In this document: positions 9,169-18,214 of the stretch, piece by piece | Position numbering within the stretch: position 1 is the first letter of the stretch | Layout of the letters: each line of letters starts with the position of its first letter | From: Mucilaginibacter rubeus | Lineage (GTDB): Bacteria; Bacteroidota; Bacteroidia; Sphingobacteriales; Sphingobacteriaceae | NCBI RefSeq assembly: GCF_003286415.2 | Contig: NZ_CP043450.1 | Location: 3,286,001-3,350,000, forward strand | Direction of reading: 5' to 3' | DNA length: 64,000 bases | Translations under genes and position numbers: made by a program | Notes under the pieces: model-generated | Database searches by the model: none | Told to the model about the DNA's origin: nothing | Seen by the model: the letters and a program-made list of their open reading frames with translations, nothing else

Positions 9169-10791
9169 TTATTGTTCGATAAGGCTATCAACCTGCTTAT
9201 TGTACAATAGCTCCTTTTCGCCGTAAAGGCGTTCGGCAATTATCCCCCGGTCTGTACATAGCTTTACCAGCTTATCTGATTGTACAATAGGGTTTGATTC
9301 GTCGGTGTATTTGATACTGCTGATAAACTCAACCCATGGCTCCTGACCCATGGCGTACACATAAGCCTCTTTAGGTTGAAAAATGTCTATAAGCGCCATT
9401 CCTTTATCACAATCGGAGCCGGCAAGACGCCTGCTGCCATCCATATCTCTGGCCAGTTTTTTGGTAAGCAGCGGACCGTACAGCCATGTTAAAGGCGCGC
9501 CATCGCATTCCATACCAATAAAAAGCACGTCTACATTGCCAATAAATTTGTGAACCAGCTCATATAAACGAGGTTCCACAATTCTTGAATCGGCCAGGAA
9601 GAGCAGTTTAAAATCGCCTATTTTTACCAGGTAGCAAGCTTTGGTAAGGATATTCATATCGCTGTGCTCGCCTATAAAAGGCAAACCAGTGATAATGGCA
9701 TCGTTAAAATGGATGGTTTGCATTTCGCTGATATCCATTACATTATTAAAGCCAATGTTATTGAACATTAATTTCAGATCCGGATCTTCCAGTTTGCCGC
9801 TTGATGTACGGGGAACTATCAGGTTTTTGATTTTATGTCTTAAAGGCAACAGGGTTTCAAACAGGATATGATCCTGGTGATTGTGGGTGATCAGTACATA
9901 ATCGATAGTATCCGGCAGGTCAACATCCGAAAAATGCTGAACATCCGAGCTATAACCATAATAACTAATCAGTGGGTCGACCAAAATACTGATATCCTTA
10001 GTTTCAACCAGGATACAGGCATGGCCAAAATAGCGCATCCTGATCTTGTCGCCGGTATATTTTTCGTAAGGCGGCGGAGGCGTTTCTGTAAAAAACGTTT
10101 TAAACAAAGGTTCCTGCTCCGGGGTGATGCCGCAGATTTCTTTAATAGCCGCGTAGCTATTGGCTGTGCGTTTCATTTTGGCCAAAGCATCAATGCAAGC
10201 ATGGTCAAACGGTACGTCCAGACTTAAAACATCCGGCTCGTTAAGACGTGGTGTACTCAGGCAAAACGGGCGCTCATCGTTATTGGTGATCCACATGGCC
10301 AGGCTTTGCGAGCTTTTGTTATAAAACTCGCTTTGGTACAGCAATGATTCAAAAAACCGGAAACCGGGGTTGTTATTACGATCATAATACAACTCCACGT
10401 AGCCCCGTAAAATATCGGGGACTTTAGCATACAAATCCTCCAGACCGTAGCCTGTTGCTTCGGCGTCCAATAGCCTGTCTAATGTTTTTATCGCTTTAGC
10501 AAATTCTATTACTTTATTCTGTTTTTCAAGCGATTGGTCTTGAAGCTGGGTCACCTCCTCAATTCTGCCACCACCAAAATCCATAAACGGGCCGCCTTTC
10601 ATTTTAGGGTTGAGCACAGCACTGGCATGAATTGCCGGAGCCATTAAATACGATTCGATAATGGCCAAATGCCTTCCAACTATATTCATGGCGGCTGTTG
10701 CCGGAGAAATCAGGTGGCTCCAGGCATACCATTTGTCTACCAGTGGCTCCATTACCACGTTGGGTTTCAGATATAATTGTTCCTCGTTCAT
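9169..10791 (-). CDS. CmlA-type MBL-fold diiron beta-hydroxylase acting with NRPS
   Basis: A 540-residue protein matching the size and architecture of CmlA, the chloramphenicol-pathway enzyme that beta-hydroxylates an amino acid held on an NRPS carrier. Residues 1 to about 245 form the family-specific N-terminal region. From about residue 250 there is a metallo-beta-lactamase fold with YFGHACILVET and the metal motif H303-N-H305-Q-D307-H308. Further candidate ligands are E374 in FIGEHSDM and D401 in LADSR. These positions are nearly the same as those recalled for the CmlA diiron ligands (His305, His307, Asp309, His310, Glu377, Asp403). A Glu in place of the usual MBL histidine is the feature that separates CmlA-like oxygenases from hydrolases. 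It is 2 bp after the thioesterase and 35 bp before the NRPS, so it probably hydroxylates one of the tethered residues. Which residue is not known. Confidence 0.85.
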   Translation of the reverse strand: MNEEQLYLKPNVVMEPLVDKWYAWSHLISPATAAMNIVGRHLAIIESYLMAPAIHASAVLNPKMKGGPFMDFGGGRIEEVTQLQDQSLEKQNKVIEFAKAIKTLDRLLDAEATGYGLEDLYAKVPDILRGYVELYYDRNNNPGFRFFESLLYQSEFYNKSSQSLAMWITNNDERPFCLSTPRLNEPDVLSLDVPFDHACIDALAKMKRTANSYAAIKEICGITPEQEPLFKTFFTETPPPPYEKYTGDKIRMRYFGHACILVETKDISILVDPLISYYGYSSDVQHFSDVDLPDTIDYVLITHNHQDHILFETLLPLRHKIKNLIVPRTSSGKLEDPDLKLMFNNIGFNNVMDISEMQTIHFNDAIITGLPFIGEHSDMNILTKACYLVKIGDFKLLFLADSRIVEPRLYELVHKFIGNVDVLFIGMECDGAPLTWLYGPLLTKKLARDMDGSRRLAGSDCDKGMALIDIFQPKEAYVYAMGQEPWVEFISSIKYTDESNPIVQSDKLVKLCTDRGIIAERLYGEKELLYNKQVDSLIEQ

Positions 10792-10793
10792 GA

Positions 10794-11513
10794 CTAAAAT
10801 GTTTCTAATTGTTTGGTCAGCTTTTCAGCTATAGCATTGATAATAAAAGCCCTGTGCTGCATGATAAAAAAATGGTCACCTTCAAGCTGTATAAAATCAA
10901 CTGCCGGGATACTTTCATTTTGCCACAGCAAAACTTCTTCTGCCTTAAGATCTTCGTCAGTACCCGTGATAACCGTAAAAGGGATATTCAGTGGTTCGGC
11001 AGCTTTGTGTATATAGGTTTCGCTTACCTTAAAATCATTACGCAGGATTGGTTCAAGAAATTCCAGCATGGCATTGTCCTGTAAAATCTCATCGGGCATT
11101 CCGCCTAATATGATCACCTCATCAATAAATTCTTTATGCGGATATAAATGAAACCTTTTTGTTTGACGCGATGTTGCCGACGGGCCTGAAGCGCCGGTGA
11201 TGAAAATATGCTTAGGCAGCTCGTAGCTATTTTCACGAATTTTCACCGCAAGCAAATAAGCCAGCAAACCACCCAGGCTATGACCATATATGGCATAATT
11301 GCCTTTGCTTAATATAGGTTTTAGCTGATTAAACAGATCATTAACCAGCGCGTCAATATCTGACGTAAGCTCTTCAAAAATCCGCGTTCCCCTGCCCGGA
11401 TATTCGAGGGTAATAACATTGAATACAGCCGAATTTTCGGTAAACAAAGGCCTGTATGAATACTTGTTCCCTCCGGCAAACGGCAGACAAACTAAGTTGA
11501 TCTTTTCGCTCAT
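10794..11513 (-). CDS. Type II thioesterase (GrsT/SrfAD family)
   Basis: A 239-residue alpha/beta hydrolase of the usual length for stand-alone thioesterases that clear mis-primed or stalled carrier domains of NRPS lines. It opens with VCLPFAGGNKYSYRPL, typical of the family. The nucleophile motif GHSLGG places Ser79, and the C-terminal GDHFF places the catalytic His at 214. No signal peptide is seen, so it is cytoplasmic. It lies 2 bp from the CmlA-like gene, strongly suggesting coupled translation and a shared role. Since the two-module NRPS has no cis-thioesterase, release could instead depend on a domain beyond the window. Confidence 0.92.
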   Translation of the reverse strand: MSEKINLVCLPFAGGNKYSYRPLFTENSAVFNVITLEYPGRGTRIFEELTSDIDALVNDLFNQLKPILSKGNYAIYGHSLGGLLAYLLAVKIRENSYELPKHIFITGASGPSATSRQTKRFHLYPHKEFIDEVIILGGMPDEILQDNAMLEFLEPILRNDFKVSETYIHKAAEPLNIPFTVITGTDEDLKAEEVLLWQNESIPAVDFIQLEGDHFFIMQHRAFIINAIAEKLTKQLETF

Positions 11514-11526
11514 TTTGTTACAGCTA

Positions 11527-12099
11527 TTAATCGGTGATTCCTTTTCTAATCCTTACAAAAGCGGCCGGGTTTCCTGAGTAGATACTCCATTGCTCAAGGT
11601 CTTTAGTGGCAACTGAGTTAACAGTTAAAATAGAATGACTGCGGCAAACCACTCCGGGGCATACTACGCTTTTTGCGCCAATCCATGTACCATCATGAAG
11701 CGTGATCTTACCCAAACGATATGGAAAATCTACTTTAGTATAATCATGGTTACCTGTAAGCAGCATGGCATCCTGCGAAATACAAACGTTTTTTCCGATG
11801 CTCACATCTTCCAGGTTATCTATCCAAACCGATTCTCCTATCCAGGTATGATCGCCAATGGTTAATCGCCACGGGTTTTTAATTTTAACTTTTGTTTTGA
11901 TAACAACACCATTGCCCACCTTTGAACCAAACAACCGAAGTAAAGTCACTTTCATTTTATAAGGCCAGGGAAACGCGCTGTTAAAGATGAAGTAGTTGAT
12001 AAAATACCAAACGGTTACTTTTAATTTATTGCCGTTTTTATAATCGCCAATAGTAAATTTTGAAAGATCCGTTTGCATAGGGTAAATAGTAGTTTCCAT
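11527..12099 (-). CDS. Hexapeptide-repeat acyltransferase (WcaF-like)
   Basis: A 190-residue left-handed beta-helix acetyltransferase. The second half has repeated hexads (IGDHTWIGESVWI, VSIGKNVCIS, DGTWIGAKSVVCPG) and ends SGNPAAFVRIRKG, the standard ending of the maltose/colanic-acid O-acetyltransferase group. The usual acceptor is a sugar hydroxyl and the donor acetyl-CoA. It lies 13 bp before the thioesterase and 42 bp after a membrane acyltransferase. It is therefore at the junction between polysaccharide and NRPS genes and could serve either product; a role in polysaccharide acetylation is the more conservative reading. Confidence 0.85.
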   Translation of the reverse strand: METTIYPMQTDLSKFTIGDYKNGNKLKVTVWYFINYFIFNSAFPWPYKMKVTLLRLFGSKVGNGVVIKTKVKIKNPWRLTIGDHTWIGESVWIDNLEDVSIGKNVCISQDAMLLTGNHDYTKVDFPYRLGKITLHDGTWIGAKSVVCPGVVCRSHSILTVNSVATKDLEQWSIYSGNPAAFVRIRKGITD

Positions 12100-12141
12100 T
12101 TTTCAATCAGCTATAACCGATTTAATGAATATTTGATAGGA

Positions 12142-13224
12142 TTATAACACCGCGAAGTCTGGTTCTTTAGGGGCCCGCCTTTTGTTAAATAAATTCAGGA
12201 TCAGGTTTTTGCAAGGCATTTCAACAGTAAAATATAAAATACTGCAGAAGGCTATGAGCGCAAGTGTGGCAACTATCAAAGCAGGCCAGGTGCCTATCGG
12301 CATCACAAACATTTTAAAGTAATTCATGAATGGAGCCTGGAAAATATAGATGCTATAACTGATATCACCTAAAAAGACGATTGGTTTTGAGCTGAAGAAT
12401 GCTGTATCTTTTTTCTTGAAGCTTGTAACAGCTAACACCATTACAAAGTAAACCGGCGATAGTAAGCCGTTGGCAAGCACATAATACCCCGGCACATAAA
12501 ACTTAACCAGGAATACGATTGCGATACAAAGTATTACCGTTATTAATGAGTTTATCTGATTCCTGAAAAAAAGTGCCTTCCTGTCAAGAAACACCTTACC
12601 GCATAGCATTCCCAAAATAAAAATTGAGATCAGGAATACCGGATTAAGGCGCAATCCGGTAACCACCAATTTAGGAATGGTAGGTAAATGAAGCTCGCTT
12701 AAATACGATAAAACCAGCGTTAAACAATAGGTAAAAATGAAATATCCCCATGCCATAGTTTTATACTTTTTCTCATTCTTGCGCATGTAAACGATAAGGA
12801 ACGGAAAGAAAAGATAGAAAAAGAACTCGCATGATATTGTCCAGCCCGGAGCGTTAAACGCGCCAACATACAACCAGCGTTCAATACCTAAAACCTCAAA
12901 TATTAACCTGTATTTTACTGTAGGGGTATCAATAGTTTTAATGCAATAGTGAAAAATAGCCTGTGCCAGCAACGCTAAAAAGTATAAAGGATAAATACGT
13001 GCAAAGCGCTTTACATAAAACTCTTTCCTTGCAAACTCGGTATTTTCACTTTTAAAATACCGGGCGTTGGCAACAATCATGACAAAGCCGGAAATAAAAA
13101 AGAAAAAGTTAACCGCCTCTCCGCCATTGTAAGAAAAAAACGTAGGGCTGCCAAAGTGATACCAAACCACCATTATTGCGGCAATAAAACGTAAAATATA
13201 CAGTGTATCGGTATTTCTTTCCAT
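12142..13224 (-). CDS. Membrane acyltransferase 3 family (OatA/ExoZ-like) O-acyltransferase
   Basis: A 360-residue integral membrane protein with about ten hydrophobic segments. The N-terminus has the family signature LYILRFIAAIMVVWYHFGSP, with the conserved His in WYHF, then VNFFFFISGFVMI, and later FLGDISYSIYIFQAPFM. Members O-acetylate or O-succinylate surface sugars using cytoplasmic acyl-CoA. It follows a glycosyltransferase by 27 bp in the same direction, so the growing exopolysaccharide is the probable substrate. An alternative, given the adjacent NRPS genes, is acylation of the peptide product; the sequence does not decide. Confidence 0.88.
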   Translation of the reverse strand: MERNTDTLYILRFIAAIMVVWYHFGSPTFFSYNGGEAVNFFFFISGFVMIVANARYFKSENTEFARKEFYVKRFARIYPLYFLALLAQAIFHYCIKTIDTPTVKYRLIFEVLGIERWLYVGAFNAPGWTISCEFFFYLFFPFLIVYMRKNEKKYKTMAWGYFIFTYCLTLVLSYLSELHLPTIPKLVVTGLRLNPVFLISIFILGMLCGKVFLDRKALFFRNQINSLITVILCIAIVFLVKFYVPGYYVLANGLLSPVYFVMVLAVTSFKKKDTAFFSSKPIVFLGDISYSIYIFQAPFMNYFKMFVMPIGTWPALIVATLALIAFCSILYFTVEMPCKNLILNLFNKRRAPKEPDFAVL

Positions 13225-13251
13225 ATCGATGTAATTGCGTTTGAATTAGTT

Positions 13252-14415
13252 TTAGCTGGTAACTATTTGCTGGTAGATCTTTTCAATTTCATTCAAGGTA
13301 ACATCGGTATCAAACCGGCCTACGTTTATAAACCCCTTGCTAATCATCTCGGTGCGTTGTTGTGCCGATGATGTTAATACGGTGTTTAACAGATTGCTTG
13401 AAGTTTGCAGCCACTCATTTAACCCTTCCGGATCCTGAGGCTGACGAGGGATATAAAAAGCGGCATCACCTCCCACTTCTGTCATTGGTGCTTCACCGGT
13501 TGTGATAACAGGGCAGCCTGAAGCCATAGCCTCGGCAATTGGCCAGCCAAAACCTTCGGCAAGCGAAGGGAACAAAAGCACAGATGCACCGGCGTAAGCA
13601 TTTCTTACAAAAAGGTCGCTTTTGCCCGAAAGCAAATGGATATCATTTTTATATGTCGACTGGTTATACTCAGCGATAATTTTTGGATTAGGCGTTACGC
13701 CCAACATTATTAGCGGTAGCTTGCTATCGTTTTTCGCCCGCCAGGCATTGTAAATTTGGATTACTCCCGCGCGGTTTTTATACCACTGATTACCTCCGAT
13801 GTGCAATATATAGCCGCCGCTGAGATCAATACTTGTTTCCTTGCTCAACTGCATCCTCACAAGGGTTACTTCAGCAGAAGTAAACTCCTGGTTTAAACCG
13901 TTATATACCACTTCTGACATTGCAGGCTTTGAACCCAGCATCTGGTGCAGATCAGTTTGTGTTTTAACTGAAACCGAGATAAAGTTTTTGCCTTTACTGT
14001 ACCCGTTGCGGATATATTGCTGATATTTTTTACCACTGTTTCCTGTTTTGTTTTCGGCAATCATTCCTAATGCGGATTGCTGTGCTAAAAAATCGTGACA
14101 GTGAATCACATGCGGTCTTTTAACTACCAACGGGATCCATGGGCCAAGAGCGTGATCCGTAAATACGAACAGTGTTTCCGCCGGATAAGCTTTTAATCGT
14201 TTGCGAACCTGGCCCGGGAACAGAATGTATTGATCAATATAACCAAGCCATTTTTTTAGGCTCTTTGGTACACCGAGATTGTAAAAAAAAGCCTTAGATG
14301 TCCAAACTTCGGTTTCATGCCCACGTTGCTGCATACCGTTAGTAAGCATATTGGCAAACCGGGGCATACTCTGTGAACCTAAAAACGAAGGATGGGTGAA
14401 GAAAACGATGCGCAT
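13252..14415 (-). CDS. GT4-family glycosyltransferase
   Basis: A 387-residue GT-B fold enzyme. The C-terminal nucleotide-sugar half carries LFPSLAEGFGWPIAEAMASGCPVITT, the E-x7-E pattern of GT4 retaining enzymes, followed by EVGGDAAFYI. The middle segment YILHIGGNQWYKNRAG is the start of the second Rossmann domain. The N-terminus (MRIVFFTHPSFLGSQSMPRFANML) is the acceptor-side domain. No membrane anchor is seen. It is 3 bp from the preceding GT4 gene, so they are co-translated. Donor and acceptor sugars cannot be inferred; assembly of the repeat unit on a lipid carrier is the likely role. Confidence 0.88.
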   Translation of the reverse strand: MRIVFFTHPSFLGSQSMPRFANMLTNGMQQRGHETEVWTSKAFFYNLGVPKSLKKWLGYIDQYILFPGQVRKRLKAYPAETLFVFTDHALGPWIPLVVKRPHVIHCHDFLAQQSALGMIAENKTGNSGKKYQQYIRNGYSKGKNFISVSVKTQTDLHQMLGSKPAMSEVVYNGLNQEFTSAEVTLVRMQLSKETSIDLSGGYILHIGGNQWYKNRAGVIQIYNAWRAKNDSKLPLIMLGVTPNPKIIAEYNQSTYKNDIHLLSGKSDLFVRNAYAGASVLLFPSLAEGFGWPIAEAMASGCPVITTGEAPMTEVGGDAAFYIPRQPQDPEGLNEWLQTSSNLLNTVLTSSAQQRTEMISKGFINVGRFDTDVTLNEIEKIYQQIVTS

Positions 14416-14418
14416 AAT

Positions 14419-15630
14419 TTAAACAGATACAGCTTTGCGTTTGCCTTTATTAACCTTATTTATCAAATCAAGCATAGAATCGCGGTGCGCACGCTGCTGA
14501 AATTTTAAAGAGATCTTACGTGAGTGATCGCTGAATTGCTGGCGTAGCTGCTGATCGTTGATCAGCTTTATAACTTTCTCAGAAAGTTCCTGGATATCAC
14601 CAAAGTTATACACATAACCGTTCTTGTTTACCTGAACGTCATCGGTATCGCCGTAGCTGCCACAGGTGCTACTCAAAATTACAGGGCATCCCATGTAAAT
14701 TGCTTCGCTTATGGCTAATGAATGAGGTTCGATACTGGCCGGATGCACATAAGCATCTATAGCCGCGTAATAAGCAGGCAGGCTTAACGGATCAACAAAG
14801 CCCGTGAAATGAGCTTTATTAACCTTTAATTGTTCGGCTTTTTGCTTTAAACCGTCAAGGGTTTTACCGGAGCCAAGGATGAACGCGTGCGCCTTTTGAC
14901 CTTTACTCTCCAGATCGATCAAAAGATCTATCAGGTGTTCCTGGTTTTTCCAGGTTACCAGCTTACCTACTACAGCTATCACAAAATCTTCTTTGGGGAT
15001 GCCGTATTGCTCGCGAATTTGACTACGTAAGGCAGCTTTGTTTTGGTAAGCATCGGCGTATACATCAACATCAATTGGGTAATGCATCCTGATAAATTTC
15101 TTTTCGGGTACACCGTAAAGTTTGAAATAGGCTTCATTCGCATCGCCAACGGTAAAAAAGTAGTTCACCTTGTTGTAATATTGCCTTAGCAAAAAGAATT
15201 TGGCCAAAAGTTTATACCATTTACGGCGCTGGCGGTTTTCAGAATCTGTAATGTAAACAATAGGCACATTATTGGCTTTTGCCCACTTGTGCGCCCTACG
15301 CTGCACTTTTTGAAAATGCCCATAAGTAATGATGGCGTCAGGATGGTAATTATCCAGTTCCTCGGTTATTGATGGGGCATCAAGCTCCTTTGTTGACGGA
15401 AGAACCTGTTCGCCATTCAAAAATTCATGATCAAATTCGTCTAACCTGAGGTTGTTCCAGGATATTTCCTGTCCGAAATTTTTGTCGACATATTTTTTAT
15501 AGCCCAGCATCGAGGCAAAAAACAGCTTTACTTCAACATCCTTCATTTTTGTAAAGCTTATATACTGCGGACAAAAATGTTGGATTGGGTGGGATACAAC
15601 TATGGCTACCCGAAAATTATTGTTTGACAT
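14419..15630 (-). CDS. GT4-family glycosyltransferase
   Basis: A 403-residue cytoplasmic GT-B enzyme. The C-terminal domain begins near FVIAVVGKLVTWKNQEHLIDLL and includes VHPASIEPHSLAISEAIYMGCPVILSS, the GT4 nucleotide-binding region with two spaced glutamates. The N-terminal part has FRVAIVVSHPIQHFCPQYISF, a pattern seen in many capsule glycosyltransferases. It sits between the polymerase gene (19 bp upstream) and another GT4 (3 bp downstream). It probably adds one sugar of the repeat unit; sugar identity is unknown. Confidence 0.87.
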   Translation of the reverse strand: MSNNNFRVAIVVSHPIQHFCPQYISFTKMKDVEVKLFFASMLGYKKYVDKNFGQEISWNNLRLDEFDHEFLNGEQVLPSTKELDAPSITEELDNYHPDAIITYGHFQKVQRRAHKWAKANNVPIVYITDSENRQRRKWYKLLAKFFLLRQYYNKVNYFFTVGDANEAYFKLYGVPEKKFIRMHYPIDVDVYADAYQNKAALRSQIREQYGIPKEDFVIAVVGKLVTWKNQEHLIDLLIDLESKGQKAHAFILGSGKTLDGLKQKAEQLKVNKAHFTGFVDPLSLPAYYAAIDAYVHPASIEPHSLAISEAIYMGCPVILSSTCGSYGDTDDVQVNKNGYVYNFGDIQELSEKVIKLINDQQLRQQFSDHSRKISLKFQQRAHRDSMLDLINKVNKGKRKAVSV

Positions 15631-15649
15631 AAGATTATAATGAGAATAT

Positions 15650-17035
15650 CTATATCGCGAAAACCGACTCCGGTTCAGGCTTTGAAACCTTCAGTTCTTT
15701 TTGCTGCTGCTCGTCGTAGTTTTTGATGATTACTACGCTGCCAATGGCCAGCCATAACCAAATATTGAGTGGCGGGTTCCTGGCTACCACGCCAAAGGAG
15801 GCTGTCATGATAATGTAGGCCAATAAAAATGAAACAACTATACTTAGTTCTTTACTCTTCATCTTTTGCCAAAGATTAAGGGCGAAGAAAATAAGGCCAA
15901 TTCTAAACGCATACCAGCTTATGGCCAGGTACAATCCGCCCTCATAAATGGTGGTATCAAGGTCACTTTCTGTACTAAAGCCTTTCGATTTGATATCGTT
16001 AGCATAATAGCTTATCCTTTCAGATCCGTTGCTCATTACACCCAAGCCATTACCGAATAGCACAGCAACTATATCCTGTTCAAAAACCCAGTTTGTCCAG
16101 TTTAAAAAGCCATCCTGTACCCTGCCCGAGATTTCGTTGGTTTGTGAACCATCGCCGTGGTCGCTTGAACGCTCATCGTATGCGGCAAAAAATTCGGGTT
16201 TAACAGCACGGATCCCTCCTAATAAAACAGCAAACGCTATTATGCCAACCAATGCTCTTGATATGATTTTTCCGGGCGCTTTTACCGCCGAAAATGCCAA
16301 GCCACCGACAATGCAAAAACCGCAACCCAATACAGCGGTACGCCCACCTGTTATGAATATGCCGATGATCAATGCGATGCTTGCAGCAATCAATAAAGCC
16401 ATTTTTTTAAACCCACTTTTTTCTTTTGTTTTATTGGGCCAAAAGAAACAAAGTGTTAAAAACGTACACACAAAATTCAGAAACCAGGAATATTGCCCTG
16501 TAAATGAAAATGTTGAACTAACCCTAAGGCGACCGGCGGCCGAAAAACCCTCTAAAGAATTTCCGTCAACACTCATGTTTAACCAGTGGGTGGCTGGTAA
16601 GGAGTTTTGTATAATGGCAACCAGTGATGTTGGCACTAAGGCCAGAGTAATGATCAGTACAAACTGTTTGAATTCTTCAATTTTATTGGCCGGAAAAGCG
16701 AAAGGCATCAGGACCCCAACAATCGGGAACAGCAGGTATTGCTTTAATCCAAAAATGCTTAAAAGAGCATCGTGAAAGAGGGTAAACAAAACCAGTGGAG
16801 CAAACACCATCAGCATTACTTTCCATTTTTGTACCAACCTGATGGTCAAGCCGGATAGTTTTGCATTTTTAATCAATACCAAACCAATAATGCATAAAAT
16901 GTCCTTTAGGAAGAAGATAAGCATGCCTGCTGCCGGCACCAACTTGCGGACAACCCCCTCAAAAATAAGCACCAATACTATGATATATAGCAGTTGCTTA
17001 CAGCGTACCCTTAATCTCTCCTGAGCTTTGTTCAT
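15650..17035 (-). CDS. O-antigen polymerase/ligase-like membrane protein (Wzy-like)
   Basis: A 461-residue polytopic membrane protein with roughly ten to twelve hydrophobic stretches and a large polar loop in the C-terminal half (about residues 280-350, KPEFFAAYDERSSDHGDG onwards). This is the usual layout of Wzy polymerases and WaaL ligases. The segment ITGGRTAVLGCGFCIVGG before the loop also fits the O-antigen ligase domain. Placed among glycosyltransferases together with Wzx, Wzc and Wza homologues, a Wzy function, joining repeat units in the periplasm, is most likely. A ligase role is the main alternative. Confidence 0.8.
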   Translation of the reverse strand: MNKAQERLRVRCKQLLYIIVLVLIFEGVVRKLVPAAGMLIFFLKDILCIIGLVLIKNAKLSGLTIRLVQKWKVMLMVFAPLVLFTLFHDALLSIFGLKQYLLFPIVGVLMPFAFPANKIEEFKQFVLIITLALVPTSLVAIIQNSLPATHWLNMSVDGNSLEGFSAAGRLRVSSTFSFTGQYSWFLNFVCTFLTLCFFWPNKTKEKSGFKKMALLIAASIALIIGIFITGGRTAVLGCGFCIVGGLAFSAVKAPGKIISRALVGIIAFAVLLGGIRAVKPEFFAAYDERSSDHGDGSQTNEISGRVQDGFLNWTNWVFEQDIVAVLFGNGLGVMSNGSERISYYANDIKSKGFSTESDLDTTIYEGGLYLAISWYAFRIGLIFFALNLWQKMKSKELSIVVSFLLAYIIMTASFGVVARNPPLNIWLWLAIGSVVIIKNYDEQQQKELKVSKPEPESVFAI

Positions 17036-17046
17036 GTATATTTTCT

Positions 17047-18210
17047 TTAAACCCTGGCGGTAAATACATCATTAAGTGATGCTACCAACAAACGGCCGGT
17101 TTCGTCCCAACCTTTAAGGCTGCTGGCTTTTTTAACCGCTTTTTCTTTCATCGTGTTATAAGCATCCCTGTCATCAGCAAGCAATTGCAGTTTTTCAAGA
17201 ATACTATTGCTATCCCTTATTGGCACTATAAATCCTTCTTCACCATTGGTAATAATATCGTCTGCACCTGTGTTTTCGGTGGCTATTATTGGCACGCCGA
17301 ATGATAAGGCTTCGCCTAATACCAATGCAAGCCCTTCTTCAATAGATGGCAAGCAGAAAACACTCGCGCCTTTATAGGCGGCGTTAAGTTGCTCGCCTTT
17401 TAATATGCCGGTAAATACCACACCTTCCGGTATTACAATATCATTCAAGCCATTAGGGTTACTTTCCGGGCCTACTATCATCAACTTTTTGTTGGGGTGA
17501 TTAAGCTGTTCAAAAGCCTTGATCAAATACCTTAGGCCTTTGCGTACCGAGATACTGCCAACGTATAAAACCACAAACTCTTTTTGTTCTTTTTCAACAT
17601 TTTCTGTAGTAGCGGACGTTAACTGAGTAAAGCCATAAGGTACCCTCAGCAACATTTTTTCGGGGAAACCAGCTTGAATAAAGCTCCTTTTTACAAAATT
17701 GGACGGAAGCAGTATGTAATCGGCCAGCTGGTATTCGGCTAAGCGCCTTTCTTTTTCTTTAGCATGAAATGGCACCCACGGCAAACCCAATGATTCATAT
17801 TCCTCCTTCATCAGATCTTCCTGGTATTGCACATGGCTGTTAACGGCCTCCACTATAACGATCTTGCCTTTTTTTCGGGCTGCTTTGCTTGTGTTTAAGC
17901 CGCTACCATTGTAGTACATGAAGATATCAGCCCCGTCGAGATAGCGTTTGCAAGCGTTGTCCTGTTCAATTTTAGCCAGGTAAGCAATCTGCCTGCTTAC
18001 CGCAACCGGAATTTTTGACCTTAAACTAATCAGGTAAGCTGTTTGAAGAAAATCTTTACGAACCAACTCGTCACCTAATTCGTCAAGCGCTGCCCGGGGG
18101 CTTAATCTTGAGAACCCGCTTACAAACTTGTGCAGCACCCCAGCCTCATGAAGCATGCGTGCATAACGATAGTGATGACTACTGTTAGGTGATGTATATA
18201 TTACTTTCAT
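17047..18210 (-). CDS. GT4-family glycosyltransferase
   Basis: A 387-residue GT-B enzyme. The C-terminal domain starts at VVLYVGSISVRKGLRYLIKAF and has CLPSIEEGLALVLGEALSFGVPIIATENTGADDIITNGEEGFIVP, an exemplary GT4 signature with the E-x7-E pair. The N-terminal domain begins MKVIYTSPNSSHHYRYARMLHEAG. No signal peptide or anchor is seen. It is 4 bp from the upstream GT4 and 11 bp from the polymerase, so it is part of a tightly packed unit. It probably adds a sugar in repeat-unit assembly; specificity is unknown. Confidence 0.9.
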   Translation of the reverse strand: MKVIYTSPNSSHHYRYARMLHEAGVLHKFVSGFSRLSPRAALDELGDELVRKDFLQTAYLISLRSKIPVAVSRQIAYLAKIEQDNACKRYLDGADIFMYYNGSGLNTSKAARKKGKIVIVEAVNSHVQYQEDLMKEEYESLGLPWVPFHAKEKERRLAEYQLADYILLPSNFVKRSFIQAGFPEKMLLRVPYGFTQLTSATTENVEKEQKEFVVLYVGSISVRKGLRYLIKAFEQLNHPNKKLMIVGPESNPNGLNDIVIPEGVVFTGILKGEQLNAAYKGASVFCLPSIEEGLALVLGEALSFGVPIIATENTGADDIITNGEEGFIVPIRDSNSILEKLQLLADDRDAYNTMKEKAVKKASSLKGWDETGRLLVASLNDVFTARV

Positions 18211-18214
18211 GTTT

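Noticed and set aside
9169..10791. Plain metallo-beta-lactamase hydrolase
   Set aside because: Length of 540, the long N-terminal region and Glu at the fourth metal position fit CmlA-type oxygenases better than hydrolases.
16029..16775. A 248-codon plus-strand frame
   Set aside because: It is antisense to the clearly membrane-type polymerase gene and has no domain features; a shadow frame.
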